64,000 bases of DNA, from assembly GCA_033398695.1 (NCBI GenBank), contig CM065814.1:107882501-107946500 (forward strand). Direction: 5' to 3'. Both the position numbers and the translations under genes were made by a program. Shown in pieces: positions 10,975-21,296 of the stretch. The stretch's first letter is position 1, and every line of letters begins with the position of its first letter. The DNA is from Orobanche coerulescens (Eukaryota > Streptophyta > Magnoliopsida > Lamiales > Orobanchaceae). The notes below the pieces were generated by a model. The model saw only the letters and a program-made list of their open reading frames with translations. It searched no databases and had not been told where the DNA came from.

Positions 10975-12723
10975 ATTGAGAGTTATGTCTACATTAAGTG
11001 TGATAGATTAATTTAGTGACTCGTTCAATTATGATCTGAGTATAAAATTAAGGTCTTTTCTATTCTTGTTACCCAGCTCCCACGATTTTTATCGGAATAA
11101 CACAATCCCATGTGAAATCCGGAAGTATCGTCGCTCTACATCATAGTGGTGATCGAGTTCTTTATAAATCTTAATAGAGGGCAACCGAACAGGTTTCTAG
11201 TCTATTAATTTTCATAAAGTGGTGTCCAATACTAACCCATCTAATAGATGATTCGATCTTCTTTTTCCCCTTGTTCACTCCCCTCAACCTATACGATTTC
11301 TATAGTTAATGAACAAGTTAAGTTTATACCATCGACGCAAATCAGTTTGACAATTGAATCTTATTCGGCAACCTATCAGGTCTTAGGGATAAAATTTGCT
11401 CCAACTGAAGGCATCCAATGCACTCCCGGTAATTTATCTATCCTCCCCGAACGACTACCCCAAAAATTCGGAAGCATATCACATCCGGTTTGGATTACAA
11501 TTTCCCGAAAGCTCGATGGAGGGAAGGAAAACCTTGAAACCTTATAAACTTAATAATTTGTCATGGGAGAATTTTCACGATTAATGTTACACTTTGCACA
11601 TTAATCCATTTAAGCGCGTTTGTGCATTCATACAATATGAACAACCATTCACAACCTAGTTGCTACCAACATGTAGTTCATGGACCGTTCCTAGAATAAA
11701 AAAACGTAGTAATCTAATTAGAAGTCTTCAGTCTTGAATCTTCGTCTTCTCGAATGGATCTTCCTTGTCTTCGTCATTACATATAAATTTTACATTGAAA
11801 ATTGCATCCTAGATACAAATAATTCTAGTAAAATAAATAGGCTCAAAACGGCCTTTACAACCCAATCGAATAAAAACCGAACGATTCAAAACTAAGTCCA
11901 TAAACTACAACCCCATTCAAAAGCATTCATCCAATAAATACTATATAAATGGAAAGCGTAGAAATGCATTGATCCAATCAACAATTCGAAATGATCCAAT
12001 CGATTCACACAACTGGTAATATGAAAAACGTTCAAATAATTCGGTCACCCAGAAATATTCCAATTAATCAAATTTCCCTTATAAAATGAAATACCATAAA
12101 TCATTTTAATCATATTAAATCCAATTTAACATGCGGGAGATTAATTTTCAAGAATACACTAAAAAATCGAGCCAGGGCGAAACTGGCCTGCCACGGCCGA
12201 GACACTTCCGGCAGTCTGCCGGCCAGACACGGCCCGTGCCGAATGGCACGGTCGGGTCGTGCCGGCAGTGTCCTAGACCATCCTGCCAGACACAGCCGTG
12301 TCAAATGACACGGTCGGGTTGTCCCGACAGCCTGCCGGCCAGACGCGGCCCGTGTCGCCTGACACGGTCGGGTAGTCCCGACAGTCTACCGAGACTGGCC
12401 GGCTGGCACGGCCCGTGTCGCCTGACACGGTCGGGTCAGCCCGGAAGCTTCCTGCCCGTTGTCCAAAAAGTCGTCCGATGACGATTCTGAGTCAGATTTT
12501 CGATCGGATATCCAATATCAATATTTTCCGACTTTCATATCTTCAATATAAATCATATTTCCCAGAAATTAAAGATTTATATTTAGACATAAACTTACGA
12601 AAAATACAACTATTATGAATGAAAAACAAATACCACGATTATGACTGTAAATGATTCCAAATCATTCACTATCTAATCAAGCATTCCAAATGCCGATATC
12701 GTATATACGATCGCAAGACCTAC
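10975..12723 (-). other. Copia A leader
   Basis: Untranslated region between the primer-binding site and gag, matching in inverted orientation the A' leader (19889-21080 plus 31181-31618). The point where gypsy C entered A' corresponds here to about 11410 (GGCATCCAATG). Open frames in this stretch are not shared between A and A' and are taken as accidental. Confidence 0.75.
12180..12450 (-). repeat. GC-rich minisatellite in the copia A leader
   Basis: About four imperfect units of 54-63 bases, marked by CACGGTCGGGT at about 12248, 12309, 12363 and 12426, each with a small palindrome such as CCGTGTCGCCTGACACGG. It interrupts otherwise AT-rich leader. A' has a different GC-rich repeat at the same place (20150-20275). 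Copy 2 (45110-45370) differs strongly in this CAG/CTG-rich block. Confidence 0.75.
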
Positions 12724-12735
12724 ACTCCGATACCA
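12724..12735 (-). other. Primer-binding site of copia A
   Basis: Minus-strand TGGTATCGGAGT one base from the LTR end; initiator tRNA-Met type with two differences from TGGTATCAGAGC. Confidence 0.8.
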
Positions 12736-12736
12736 C

Positions 12737-14726
12737 TGTTGGGATTCGGTGCCTAAAACGAAGGTCCAGCGGAAGTGGTAAAACGAAAATTAATTCGATC
12801 CGAATCCCTACGAGGATCGATCGAGCTACGTATATACGAATATAATACGAAACACAAGAGATATGAGAAAATATACCCTTGTAGTCCGTTGATTAAATGG
12901 TATCCTTCTCTTGAGCTATTCCCCAAGCTTTAGTTGATTTCCCTACGATCCAATCTGCTCCAAGCTCTTGGATGATCCAACGCCGAAAATACCGCGTCTC
13001 TACTTGCCACGCGCTGGAGAAATGAACAGAACGACGATCACCCGATTAACCTCTAAGGTTACAGCTAGAATCAAGTGAAGGAAGCTTTATTTGTGATTAT
13101 GACACTCTAAGTGTATAACTCACTTTATCTCTTTTGATATCCTTGATTTTTCTCCAAGAACCACCAAGAACAAGATTAAGATGAAAATGAAGAGTATATG
13201 AGAAAACAATTTTCTCTCTCTTGAACTCTCTCTCTCCCGTAGGAATGCACAAGGGTGTCTTTGAGAGCTGTCAAGTCTTCACAATATATTCTTCATCTCA
13301 TAATATAAAATTCCCCACCAAACAAAGATCATGATACTTGTCCCCTTGACAAAATGATATCCAGAAAATCATGATGTAGACAAGAGGACTCACATGGAGG
13401 TGAGTTGGGCGGGGGGGGGGGATCTAGAAGGGAATTGAAGAGTTCGGTTTGTTTCGGACTCCCGTGAGTCCAAACAGATAAACTCCAATTCCGTTCTGAT
13501 GTATTTATATCAATTAATTAATTATATCAAATACATAATAACATAATTAATTTCTCCAAGAAATAATTATATTTATGAATTAAATTAATCACCCAGTAAT
13601 TTATTTAATTCATTAGGCCATAAATCAATTTATCCAATAAATCATTTTAGACATCCAATGTCCACATAAATTAGATATTCAATATCTAATATTCATAATA
13701 AGGGAATAAGCTCGATTCATTCCATCGTCAATCCTATTGCGCGACTCGGTAGGTCCGTCTCAGTCAGCACTGGGAGGAACCAAAGAGTAGTAGCACCACC
13801 TAGCCAGCCTGGCAGCCTACACTGTACCCCAATTGAGAACGAATGATTGGGATCATTCAAGAACCATTATGTCGTGAATACTAGTATACGTATAAACCCT
13901 TCTTTCAAATGTCCCGATCAAGTTTTAGGGTCACGGTCAGTCAAACCCTATCTGTACTTGATGCTATTCATGCGTTAATGCAAATCGAGATCATCGAGCT
14001 CTCGTGTATCCAATACAACTATCTCCAATGCTTTGGCCAAAGACTTATGATCTCATCTGCCAATAACCGCATAGGACATATAACCCGTTCACTAACAGGA
14101 GAAAGAATTCTATCTTGGTATTCAATAGGACCTGCTACTTGCCCATCAAGATGCACGTCGAGGTTGACCCCCACCTTCTGGTTTACAGAGTCAAACTACT
14201 CTAATGAAAATCTTGACGCCACAAGCACATCCATACTAAATCCTCAAGTCGAAGGTTCACGAATACCTATCACAACCTTTCGATTCCGTCATTGACTATC
14301 CCGGAGTGAAATCCGTGTGACGAATCGAGGGTGAGTCGGTTCGAGTATACTAATCCAATTATCATACCTATAACGTGTGCTCCCACTAACCATTAGTGTT
14401 CGACAGGCACTCTCCATGTCAAGGAACACGTCAGACAAGTTTTCACATAAACTTAACGCCCAGTCAAGTTTCATCGACTTGCGAACGATTAAGTATTTTA
14501 GCTATAAACCTTTCCAGTGCCGACCCCCTTATCCAATAAGGAGTGGAACGTTTTGCTCTAAAATACACTAATAGTTTCTATATGTATATTTATGAGTTAG
14601 GAATGCCAAGAACTACCAAGAATAAAGAAACATCCATTTGCCTTATGATAATGAATTTACATAATAACAAGTACAATGCCCTCACTCAACATCCTCTGAG
14701 TGGCATTCGAAGCCATACTCCTAACA
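12737..14726 (-). repeat. Copia A 5' LTR
   Basis: 1,990 bases on the minus strand from TGTTAGGAGTATG (14726) to AATCCCAACA (12737). It aligns in inverted orientation with the A' LTR at 17867-19875. It contains a G-homopolymer run near 13410 and open frames that are antisense or sense shadows of LTR sequence, not genes. Confidence 0.92.
13502..13509 (-). promoter_or_regulatory. TATA box of the copia A LTR
   Basis: Minus-strand TATAAATA at the same LTR position as 19122-19129 in A'. Two 13-bp palindromes (13650-13662, GACATTGGATGTC; 13674-13686, GATATTGAATATC, minus strand) lie upstream of it. Confidence 0.55.
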
Positions 14727-16662
14727 ATTGATGAACTTAATGCTGAATTGGATAGTGGGGGAAATCAGGTAGATAATGATGGGGAAAATCAGGTAGATGA
14801 TAATGGGAAAAAACAGGCAGATGATGAATATGCTTATGACAGCTCTGAGGATTCTGATTATACAATTGAAGAAGAAGTGTCTGATGTGAGTCTTGGGGAT
14901 CTATATTATATTTCTGATGATGAGTATGTGCAGGCTGAGTTAAATCTAAAAGAAGCAAAACGTAGTGTGTTTGACTTAGTTGATAAAAGTGATGGTGTTG
15001 CTGACTTTGATACGAGTGGGCCATATATATCTGATTATGAAGATTCAGATAGTGATGTTCAATCATCTGAAACCGATGAGGAAGGTGATGGTGTCAGACA
15101 TAGGAAACAAATGATCATTTATGATCCTAAATGTGACCACAAATCAATGGAAATAGTGCTTGGAATGCATTTTCAAGATGGTTATGAGTGTAGGGAAGCT
15201 CATAAAGCTTGGGCAATTGAGCATTGTAGGTTCATACATTTCATAAAAGTGAGCAAAACAAGACTAACAGCTAAGTACACCCCACCTTGTCCATGAAAGG
15301 TATATGCTAGTGAGGTTAAGGCAAATGGGACATTTATCATCAAAACATTTGTAGGTCAACATAGATGCCCTAAAACCATGAGTAACAAGTTGCGCTCAAT
15401 CCCTCAGAAGGGAGAATGTGGATGCCTTCCAGGATTTCATGGCTAGATACAAATAAATTTTGTAAGGCTTTCATCTCAACTAATTCATATAGTGATATGG
15501 TAGAGAACAATATCAGTGAATGCTTCAATGGATACATAGTGAATGCTAGAGGAAAGCATATAATTCACATGCTAGAGGATATCAGAAAAGCTTTGATGGT
15601 TAGACAGGTGGCTAAGTTTAATATGTTGTCTCAAGTTACTGATAGATTGTGCCCCAATGTTAGAAAGAAGTTAGAAGAATTAAGGGAAAAAAGTATAAAT
15701 TGTACTACATATCTTCCAATGAGAGATAGGTTTGAAGTACATGTGGAGGCAAACATGTTTGTAGTAGATTGCATTGCTCGTTCATGTGCATGCAGGATTT
15801 GGGATTTGACAGGAATCCCATGTGAACATGCCATAGCCGCCACGCCATCCAATATATTGAGAGGGATCCTGCAGATTTTGTGCATGAATATTACACTGTT
15901 AGCAAGGTTATACAAGGATATCAAATTGGCTTGGATCTCATAAATGGTGAGAGAATGTGGCTAGATGTTGATGGATTCATTGTGAAACCTCCACTTGGAA
16001 GAAAAATGCCTGGTAGATCTAAGAATAAGAGGAGAAAAGCACCTGAAGAGAAGCAACCTGGAAAGTTGAGCAGGCATGGTATTGTTATGACGTGCAACAA
16101 TTGTCAACAAGAAGGTCACAACAAAAAGGGATGCAAAAATCGCACAGTGGTGAAGCCACCTTCAGCTGCGGTACGAATTTACAAGTTAAACCAATTTTTC
16201 TTGTTAATTATTTACTTATTTTTGCTCGTTTTAAATTAGAGAAAGGTTGGGAGACCAGGAAAACCAAAGGAAACAACTCATAACACATCAAATGATAAAG
16301 GAAAACAAGTAAAAAAAAGTTGTTGGTAAGGGATCATATCACGCTGCAATTGCTAGAGAAAGATATATAGCAAGAAAAGGGACTAGAATTTACATAAATG
16401 AGAATACTGGAAATGCGCATTTTCATGTAAGTCATGCTGCTTCAATTCTATTTCTTACATTTTTTTTGGACTCATACATATGTGAGATTGATGTGTAATA
16501 TGATAAATGCAGCAAGCACATTCATCTAAGGGCGTGGTGCAATTCAACGGACCACAAATAACTGAGAATGCATCATCTTCAAGTCATGTTCAACAAAGTA
16601 ATGTAACTCAAGTGTGTGCAACTCAAGGCAGCTCAAATGGACAAGTGCATCAGTCCAAATGA
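14727..16662 (+). pseudogene. mudrA-like: MuDR-type transposase, catalytic core deleted
   Basis: The gene starts inside the coding region (cut by the LTR). An acidic N-terminal stretch is followed by the MULE DNA-binding domain (about 15110-15370), with a TGA at 15294 where family members have Trp after CP. The sequence then jumps from QHRCPKTMSNK (about 15385) to the region just before ENNISECFNGYI (about 15505); the DDE transposase core of roughly 200-300 residues between them is absent. Next come the SWIM zinc finger (CACRIWDLTGIPCEHA, about 15788-15835) and a CCHC knuckle (CNNCQQEGHNKKGC, about 16093-16134). A likely intron (GT 16171 to AG 16239) precedes a basic RKVGRPGKPK exon. An eight-A run at 16311-16318 shifts the frame by one; after it a frame with one more likely intron (16428-16513) runs to TGA at 16660. 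The product could not cut DNA. Confidence 0.8.
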
Positions 16663-17196
16663 AATTAGCCCAGTAGTTTAGAATTTTTTGGTGCTGTAAT
16701 GATTAATGCTACTCTAAACTTTAAATTAGTCAACCCACTCCTTTGAAAGCAGATATTTATTGTAGAAAAATCTTTCATGCTTAGTCATATAGTGTTTTGT
16801 GCCCCTTTTGCAATCATATAATGGTTCAATATTTTGTGGTTATATAACCTCCATTTTGCCGATATATCTTGTATCCCAGTTTGATTATTATTTTTGCAAC
16901 AATAAAACCTTATCTCAGATTTCAATCAGTGTGACCATGCTCGCAAATTCAAATCAACAAAAAGAATGATACATGATTCGTAGCTTAAAGAACACCTAAA
17001 CTAGAGGAAGAAGACAACATGAAAAATCCTTAATTTTTTGTCTCTTAATGATTAAAAAAAATTACGACCCTATCTACGCAAAACGACGACGTTTAGAATA
17101 ATTATATGGCGTCGTTTTGTTCACACTGGAGTATTTAGCCACATCAGACAATCCGGTTGCCACATAAGCACCCAATTGGGGTCTAACCAACGGGAG
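16663..17196. other. 3' flank of the MULE transposase gene
   Basis: AT-rich sequence without coding potential. It contains a 10-bp inverted repeat (CAAAACGACG at 17079-17088 and CGTCGTTTTG at 17110-17119, 21-base loop). Nothing else can be supported. Confidence 0.5.
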
Positions 17197-17305
17197 TGCA
17201 CAATCAGATTAGTATTAAAAGTTGGGGATTGTCATGCAGATTTTTAAATAGAGGTGCAAAATAAGAATTTGACAAAAGTTCGAGGATTTTGCGGCTATTA
17301 ACCCT
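17197..17305 (+). repeat. 109-bp direct repeat, unit 1
   Basis: Begins TGCACAATCAGATTAGTATT and ends GGCTATTAACCCT. It is about 93% identical to 17431-17539. The reverse complement starts AGGGTTAATAGCCGCAAA, a plausible DNA-transposon terminus, but no opposite-strand partner is in the window. Confidence 0.75.
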
Positions 17306-17430
17306 TATTTTTTACGTTTCTTCCACCTGTGTTGACAAATACACATTGCTGCCATGTAGATGCCACGACATCTACTAATGCCACAAATATGCCACGTAAG
17401 AAAGGCTATCACCAGAAAATGTCGTCGGGG

Positions 17431-17539
17431 TGCAAAATCATATTAGTATTAAAGGTTGGGGATTGTCAGGCATATTTTTAAATTGAGGTGCAAAATAAGA
17501 ATTTGACAAAAGTTCATGGATTTTGCGGCTATTAACCCT
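17431..17539 (+). repeat. 109-bp direct repeat, unit 2
   Basis: Second unit, 125 bases after the first, ending in the same GGCTATTAACCCT. The spacer (17306-17430) carries repeated GCCAC motifs (TGCCATGTAGATGCCACGAC, ATGCCACAAATATGCCACG). Confidence 0.75.
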
Positions 17540-17866
17540 AATATATATTATTTCATATACTTCACTTCAATCATATACATGTTATATATAGACTACAAAA
17601 GGTCTTCCCAACGAAAAATCAAAGGTTGCAAGTTACAAGTCATTAGAAAGTCCAAGAGTTGTAAGCATTAATAAGGAAAATGAGAAGTCGTCAAACTTAA
17701 TATTAACATATTTAATAACACTCGTCCTTGGATGACTTGTACAAACATCATGTCTCGTTAAAACTTTACTAGGAAAAATCCTGTGGGAAAAAAAAGTATA
17801 ATTGTTGTACTAATGGTAAAAAGGGTAAATCTTATATGTCTATCCCTCATTGCAACATGACTATTA
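17540..17866. other. Unassigned sequence before the A' LTR
   Basis: AT-rich, no coding frame. A stretch near 17750-17800 (TCTCGTTAAAACTTTACTAGG followed by GTGGGAAAA) looks like repeat-derived plant sequence but cannot be assigned. The A' LTR begins at 17867. Confidence 0.4.
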
Positions 17867-18906
17867 TGTTGGGAGTATGCCCTCGAATGCCACTCAGAGG
17901 ATGTTGAGTGAGGGCATTGTACTTGCTATTATGTAAAATCAATATATAAGGCAATGGATGTTTCTTTATTTACTGGTAGTTACTGGCATTCCTAACTCGT
18001 AAATAAACATATAGAAACTAGTCCGTGTATTTGAGAGCAAAACGTTCCACTCCTTATTGGATAAGGGGGTCGGCACTGGAAAGGTTTATAGCTCAAATAC
18101 TTAATCGTTCGCAAGTCGATGAAACTTGACTGGGCGTTAAGTTTATGTGAAGACTTGTATAACATGTTCTTTGACATGGAGAGTGTCAGTCGAACACTAA
18201 GGGTTAGTGGGAGCACACGTTATAGGTATACTAATTGGATTAGTATACTCGAACCGACTCACCCTCGATTCGTCACACGGATTTCACTTCGGGACAGTCA
18301 ATGACGGAATCGAAAGGTTGTGATAGGTATTCGTGAACCTTCGACTTTAGGATTTAGTAGGGATGTGCTTGTGACGTCAAGATTTTAATTAGAGTAGTTC
18401 GACCCTATAAACCGGGAGGTGAGGGTCAACCTCGACGTGTATCTTGACGGGCAAGTAGCAGGTCCTACTGAATACCAAGATAGAATTCTTTCTCCCATTA
18501 GTGAGCGGGTTATATATCCTATGCGGTTATTGGCACATGAGATCATAAGTCTTTGGCCAAATCATTGGAGCTAGTTGTATTGGATACACGAGAGCTCGAT
18601 GATCTCGATTTGCATTAACTCATGCATATCGTCAAGTACAGATAGGGTTTGACTGACCGTGACCCTATAACTTGATCGGGACATGTGAAATAAGGGTTTA
18701 TACGTTTACTGGTATTCACGATAGAATGGTTCTTGAATGATCCCAATCATTTGTTCTCAGTTGGGGTACGGTGTAGGCCGCCAGGCTGGCTAGGTGGTGT
18801 TACTACTCTTTGGTTCCTCCCATTGCTGACTGAAACGAATCTACCGAGTCGCGCAATAGGATTGACGACGGAATGAATCGAGCTTATTCTCTCATTATAA
18901 ATATTA

Positions 18907-18968
18907 GATATTGGATATCTAATTTATTGGACATTGAATGTCTAATTGATTTTGGGACATTGGATGTC
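18907..18968. repeat. Three 13-bp palindromes upstream of the A' TATA box
   Basis: GATATTGGATATC (18907-18919), GACATTGAATGTC (18930-18942) and GACATTGGATGTC (18956-18968), start-to-start spacing 23 and 26 bases, ending about 150 bases before the TATA box at 19122. The copia A LTR keeps two of them (13650-13662, 13674-13686), 24 bases apart. Candidate regulatory sites; the binding factor is unknown. Confidence 0.65.
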
Positions 18969-19121
18969 TAAATTAATTTATTGGATAAATTAATTTACGG
19001 CCTAATGAATTAAATAAATTACTGGGTGATTAATTTAATTCATAATTATAATTATTTCTTGGAGAAATTAATTATGTTATTATGTATTTGATATGATTAA
19101 TTAATTGGATTAATTAATCGA

Positions 19122-19129
19122 TATAAATA
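19122..19129 (+). promoter_or_regulatory. TATA box of the A' LTR
   Basis: TATAAATA in the U3-like AT-rich part of the LTR. Transcription would run right into the A' leader. Confidence 0.55.
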
Positions 19130-19876
19130 TATTGGAACGGAATCGGAGTTTATCTGTTTAGACTCACAGGAGTTCGAAACGGACCAAACTCGTCTGATAC
19201 CTTCTAAAGGCCGGCCCCACTTTGATGCTTTGCCTTTGGTCTTAGTCTTCTTTTGGTTGGTAAAAGACTTATGACCATAGAGATATGATATCTCTTAAAA
19301 TAAGGAAAAGGAGATTAAGTGGGATGGAAAAAGAAGAATAAAAGAGAAGACTTGCTCTCACCTCTAAAGGGACATTCCAGCCGTGAGTTTGGTTTGGGGA
19401 GAGAGAAAATTGTTTTCCTTTTAGTCTTCATCTTATTCTTCTTTTGTTCTTGGTTGTTCTTGGAGAAAATCAAGAAATCAAAGAGAGATAGTGAGTTATA
19501 AACTTGGAGTGTTATAATCACAATAGCAAGCTTCTATAACCTTTTTCTAGCCGTATCCTTGGAGGATAACGAGGTTTAGTCATCCCGGTCATTTCTCCGG
19601 CGCATGGCAAGTAGAGACGCAGTCTTTTCGGCGTTGGATCATCCAAGAGCTTGGAGCGGATTGGATTCGTAGAGATCAATCTAAAGCTTGGGGAATAGCT
19701 CAATAGAAGGAATCTATTTAATCAACGAACTACAAGGGTGAGTTTCTATATCTCTTGTGTTTCGTATTATATTCGTATATACATAGCTCGATCGATACTC
19801 GTAGGGATTCAGATCGAATTAATTTTTATTTTACCGCTTCTGTTGGGCCTTCGTTTTCAGCACCGAATCCCAACAG

Positions 19877-19888
19877 TGGTATCAGAGC
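19877..19888 (+). other. Primer-binding site of copia A'
   Basis: TGGTATCAGAGC, an exact match to the usual plant initiator tRNA-Met primer site, one base after the LTR end. Confidence 0.9.
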
Positions 19889-21080
19889 GTAGGTCTTGCG
19901 ATCGTATACACGATATAGGCATTTGGAATGCTCAATTAGATGGTGAATGATTTGGAATCATTTTACTCATAATCATGGTATATATTTTTCGTTCGTTATA
20001 GTTGTATTTTTCGCAAGTTTATGTCTAGATATAAATCTTCATTTTCTAGGAAATATGATTTATATTGAAGAGATGAATGTTGGAGAATATAGATATTGGA
20101 TATCCGGTCGAAAAACTAGCCCCGAAATGCCATTGGACGGTCCGAGAGGGGTCCCCAGGGTGTGGGGGCCGTGGCCCAGGGCTGTTGCAGCCCGCCCTGT
20201 GTGGGTACTGGACTGGGGGCCGCGGCCCAGGCTCTAGGGGCTGCGGCCCAGGGCTGCTGGGCAGCCCTACTGCTGCCCAATGTTGTTTTCGGGCGCGGTT
20301 CAGCCCATTTTGGACCCGTTTCGGGCTTGTTTTCTTCATGTATTCCTAAAATTGATTTCCCACATTTTAAGTTGGATTTAATATGATTAAAATGATATAT
20401 GGTATTTCATTTTATAAGGGAAAATTGATTTATTGGAATACTTGTGATCGACCAAATTATTTTGAACGTTTTCATATTACCGATTGTGTGAATTGATTGG
20501 ATCGGTTCGTATTGTTGATTGGATCAATGTATCTATACGCTTCCATTTATATAGTATTTATCGATAAATGCTTTTGAATGGGGATGTGGTTCGTGGACTT
20601 AGTTTTGAATCGTTCGTTTTATTCAATTGGGTTGTAAAGGTCGTTTTGAGCCTATTTATTTTACTAGAAATATTTGTATCTAGGATGCAATTTTCAATGT
20701 AAAATTTATATGTAATGACGAAGACCGGAGAAGATCCGTTTCGAGAAGACGAAGATTCAAGAATAAGACTTGTAATTAGATTACGGAGTTTTTGTTTTCT
20801 AGGAACGGTCCATGAACCACATGTTGGTAGCAACTAGGTTGTGAATGGTTGTTTCATATTGTATGAATGCCACAAACGCGCTTAAATGATTAATGTGCAA
20901 AGTGTAACATTAATCGCGAAAATTCTCCTACGACAAATTATTAAGTTTATAAGGTTTCAATGTTTTCCTTCTCTCCATCGAGCTTTCGGGAAATTGAAAT
21001 CCAAACCGGATGTGCTATGCTTCCGAGTTATTAGGGTAGTCGTTCGGGGAGGACGGATAAATTACCGGGATCGCATTGGA
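19889..21080 (+). other. Copia A' leader, first part, with a GC-rich block
   Basis: Untranslated leader homologous in inverted orientation to 11410-12723. At 20150-20275 it contains repeated GGGGCCGCGGCCCAGG-like units, unrelated in sequence to the minisatellite at the same place in A. It ends with the TTGGA target duplication (21076-21080) of gypsy C. GC-rich open frames on both strands here are not conserved. Confidence 0.75.
21076..21080. repeat. Target-site duplication of gypsy C (left)
   Basis: TTGGA before the 5' LTR; repeated at 31176-31180 after the 3' LTR. Confidence 0.9.
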
Positions 21081-21296
21081 TATAATACCCGGTTGTAATT
21101 CAGTAATTATCATTCAGTATTTATCATTCAGAAATTTTCACTCGTTAATGATCGTTTGTCACTCTTATTCAATCATGGTATTCATCGTTCAGAGTAATTG
21201 TATCGTGTATCAATCGTCGTTCATCACTAATATAATTGGAGTTCCGTGTCGTGTGTATCATCATTGTCATTTTCATTGTGGGCTATGCGTGAGGAG

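Larger units (their letters stand above)
920..14726 (-). mobile_element. Copia element A (minus strand), 5' portion, split by copia B
   Basis: Read on the minus strand the order is LTR (14726-12737), tRNA-Met primer-binding site, leader, gag start (10974), an 8.6-kb insertion of copia B, the rest of gag with zinc knuckle and protease, and the start of integrase, cut off at 920 by the D LTR. RT, RNase H and the 3' LTR are not present here; if they survive they lie on the far side of D, left of the window. The related A' element on the plus strand supplies the comparison for order and reading frame. Ty1/copia assignment comes from the protease-integrase order and the gag type; the clade is not certain. 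Confidence 0.88.
14727..17866 (+). mobile_element. Mutator-like (MULE) transposon remnant between two copia A LTRs
   Basis: Between the inverted LTRs lies 3.14 kb that includes a mudrA-like transposase gene (to 16662), its 3' flank, two 109-base direct repeats and 330 bases of unassigned sequence. The left end of the transposon is missing because the A LTR cuts into the coding sequence at 14727. No pair of terminal inverted repeats can be shown inside the window, so the right boundary is uncertain. Copy 2 (47626-50766) is nearly identical. Confidence 0.75.
17867..19875 (+). repeat. Copia A' 5' LTR
   Basis: 2,009 bases from TGTTGGGAGTATG to AATCCCAACA, followed after one base by the tRNA-Met primer-binding site. 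It is the inverted counterpart of 12737-14726, with scattered substitutions and indels, so A and A' are separate copies of one family. Confidence 0.92.

Noticed and set aside
12131..12481. 116-codon GC-rich frame in the copia A leader
   Set aside because: It is a product of the minisatellite; it is absent in A' and destroyed in copy 2.
13408..13421. G-quadruplex or regulatory G-run in the copia A LTR
   Set aside because: A single homopolymer of G without the four-tract pattern; absent from A'; length may be unreliable.
14737..15066. 109-codon His/Gln-rich frame on the minus strand
   Set aside because: It is the exact antisense shadow of the acidic Asp/Glu/Ser stretch of the MULE transposase.
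19877..19888. tRNA gene fragments at TGGTATCAGAGC sites
   Set aside because: Only the primer-binding 12-mer next to an LTR end is present; no tRNA body or cloverleaf follows.
20046..20386. Pro/Gly/Ala-rich overlapping frames on both strands of the A' leader
   Set aside because: GC-rich repeats lack stops by composition; not shared with copia A at the homologous place.
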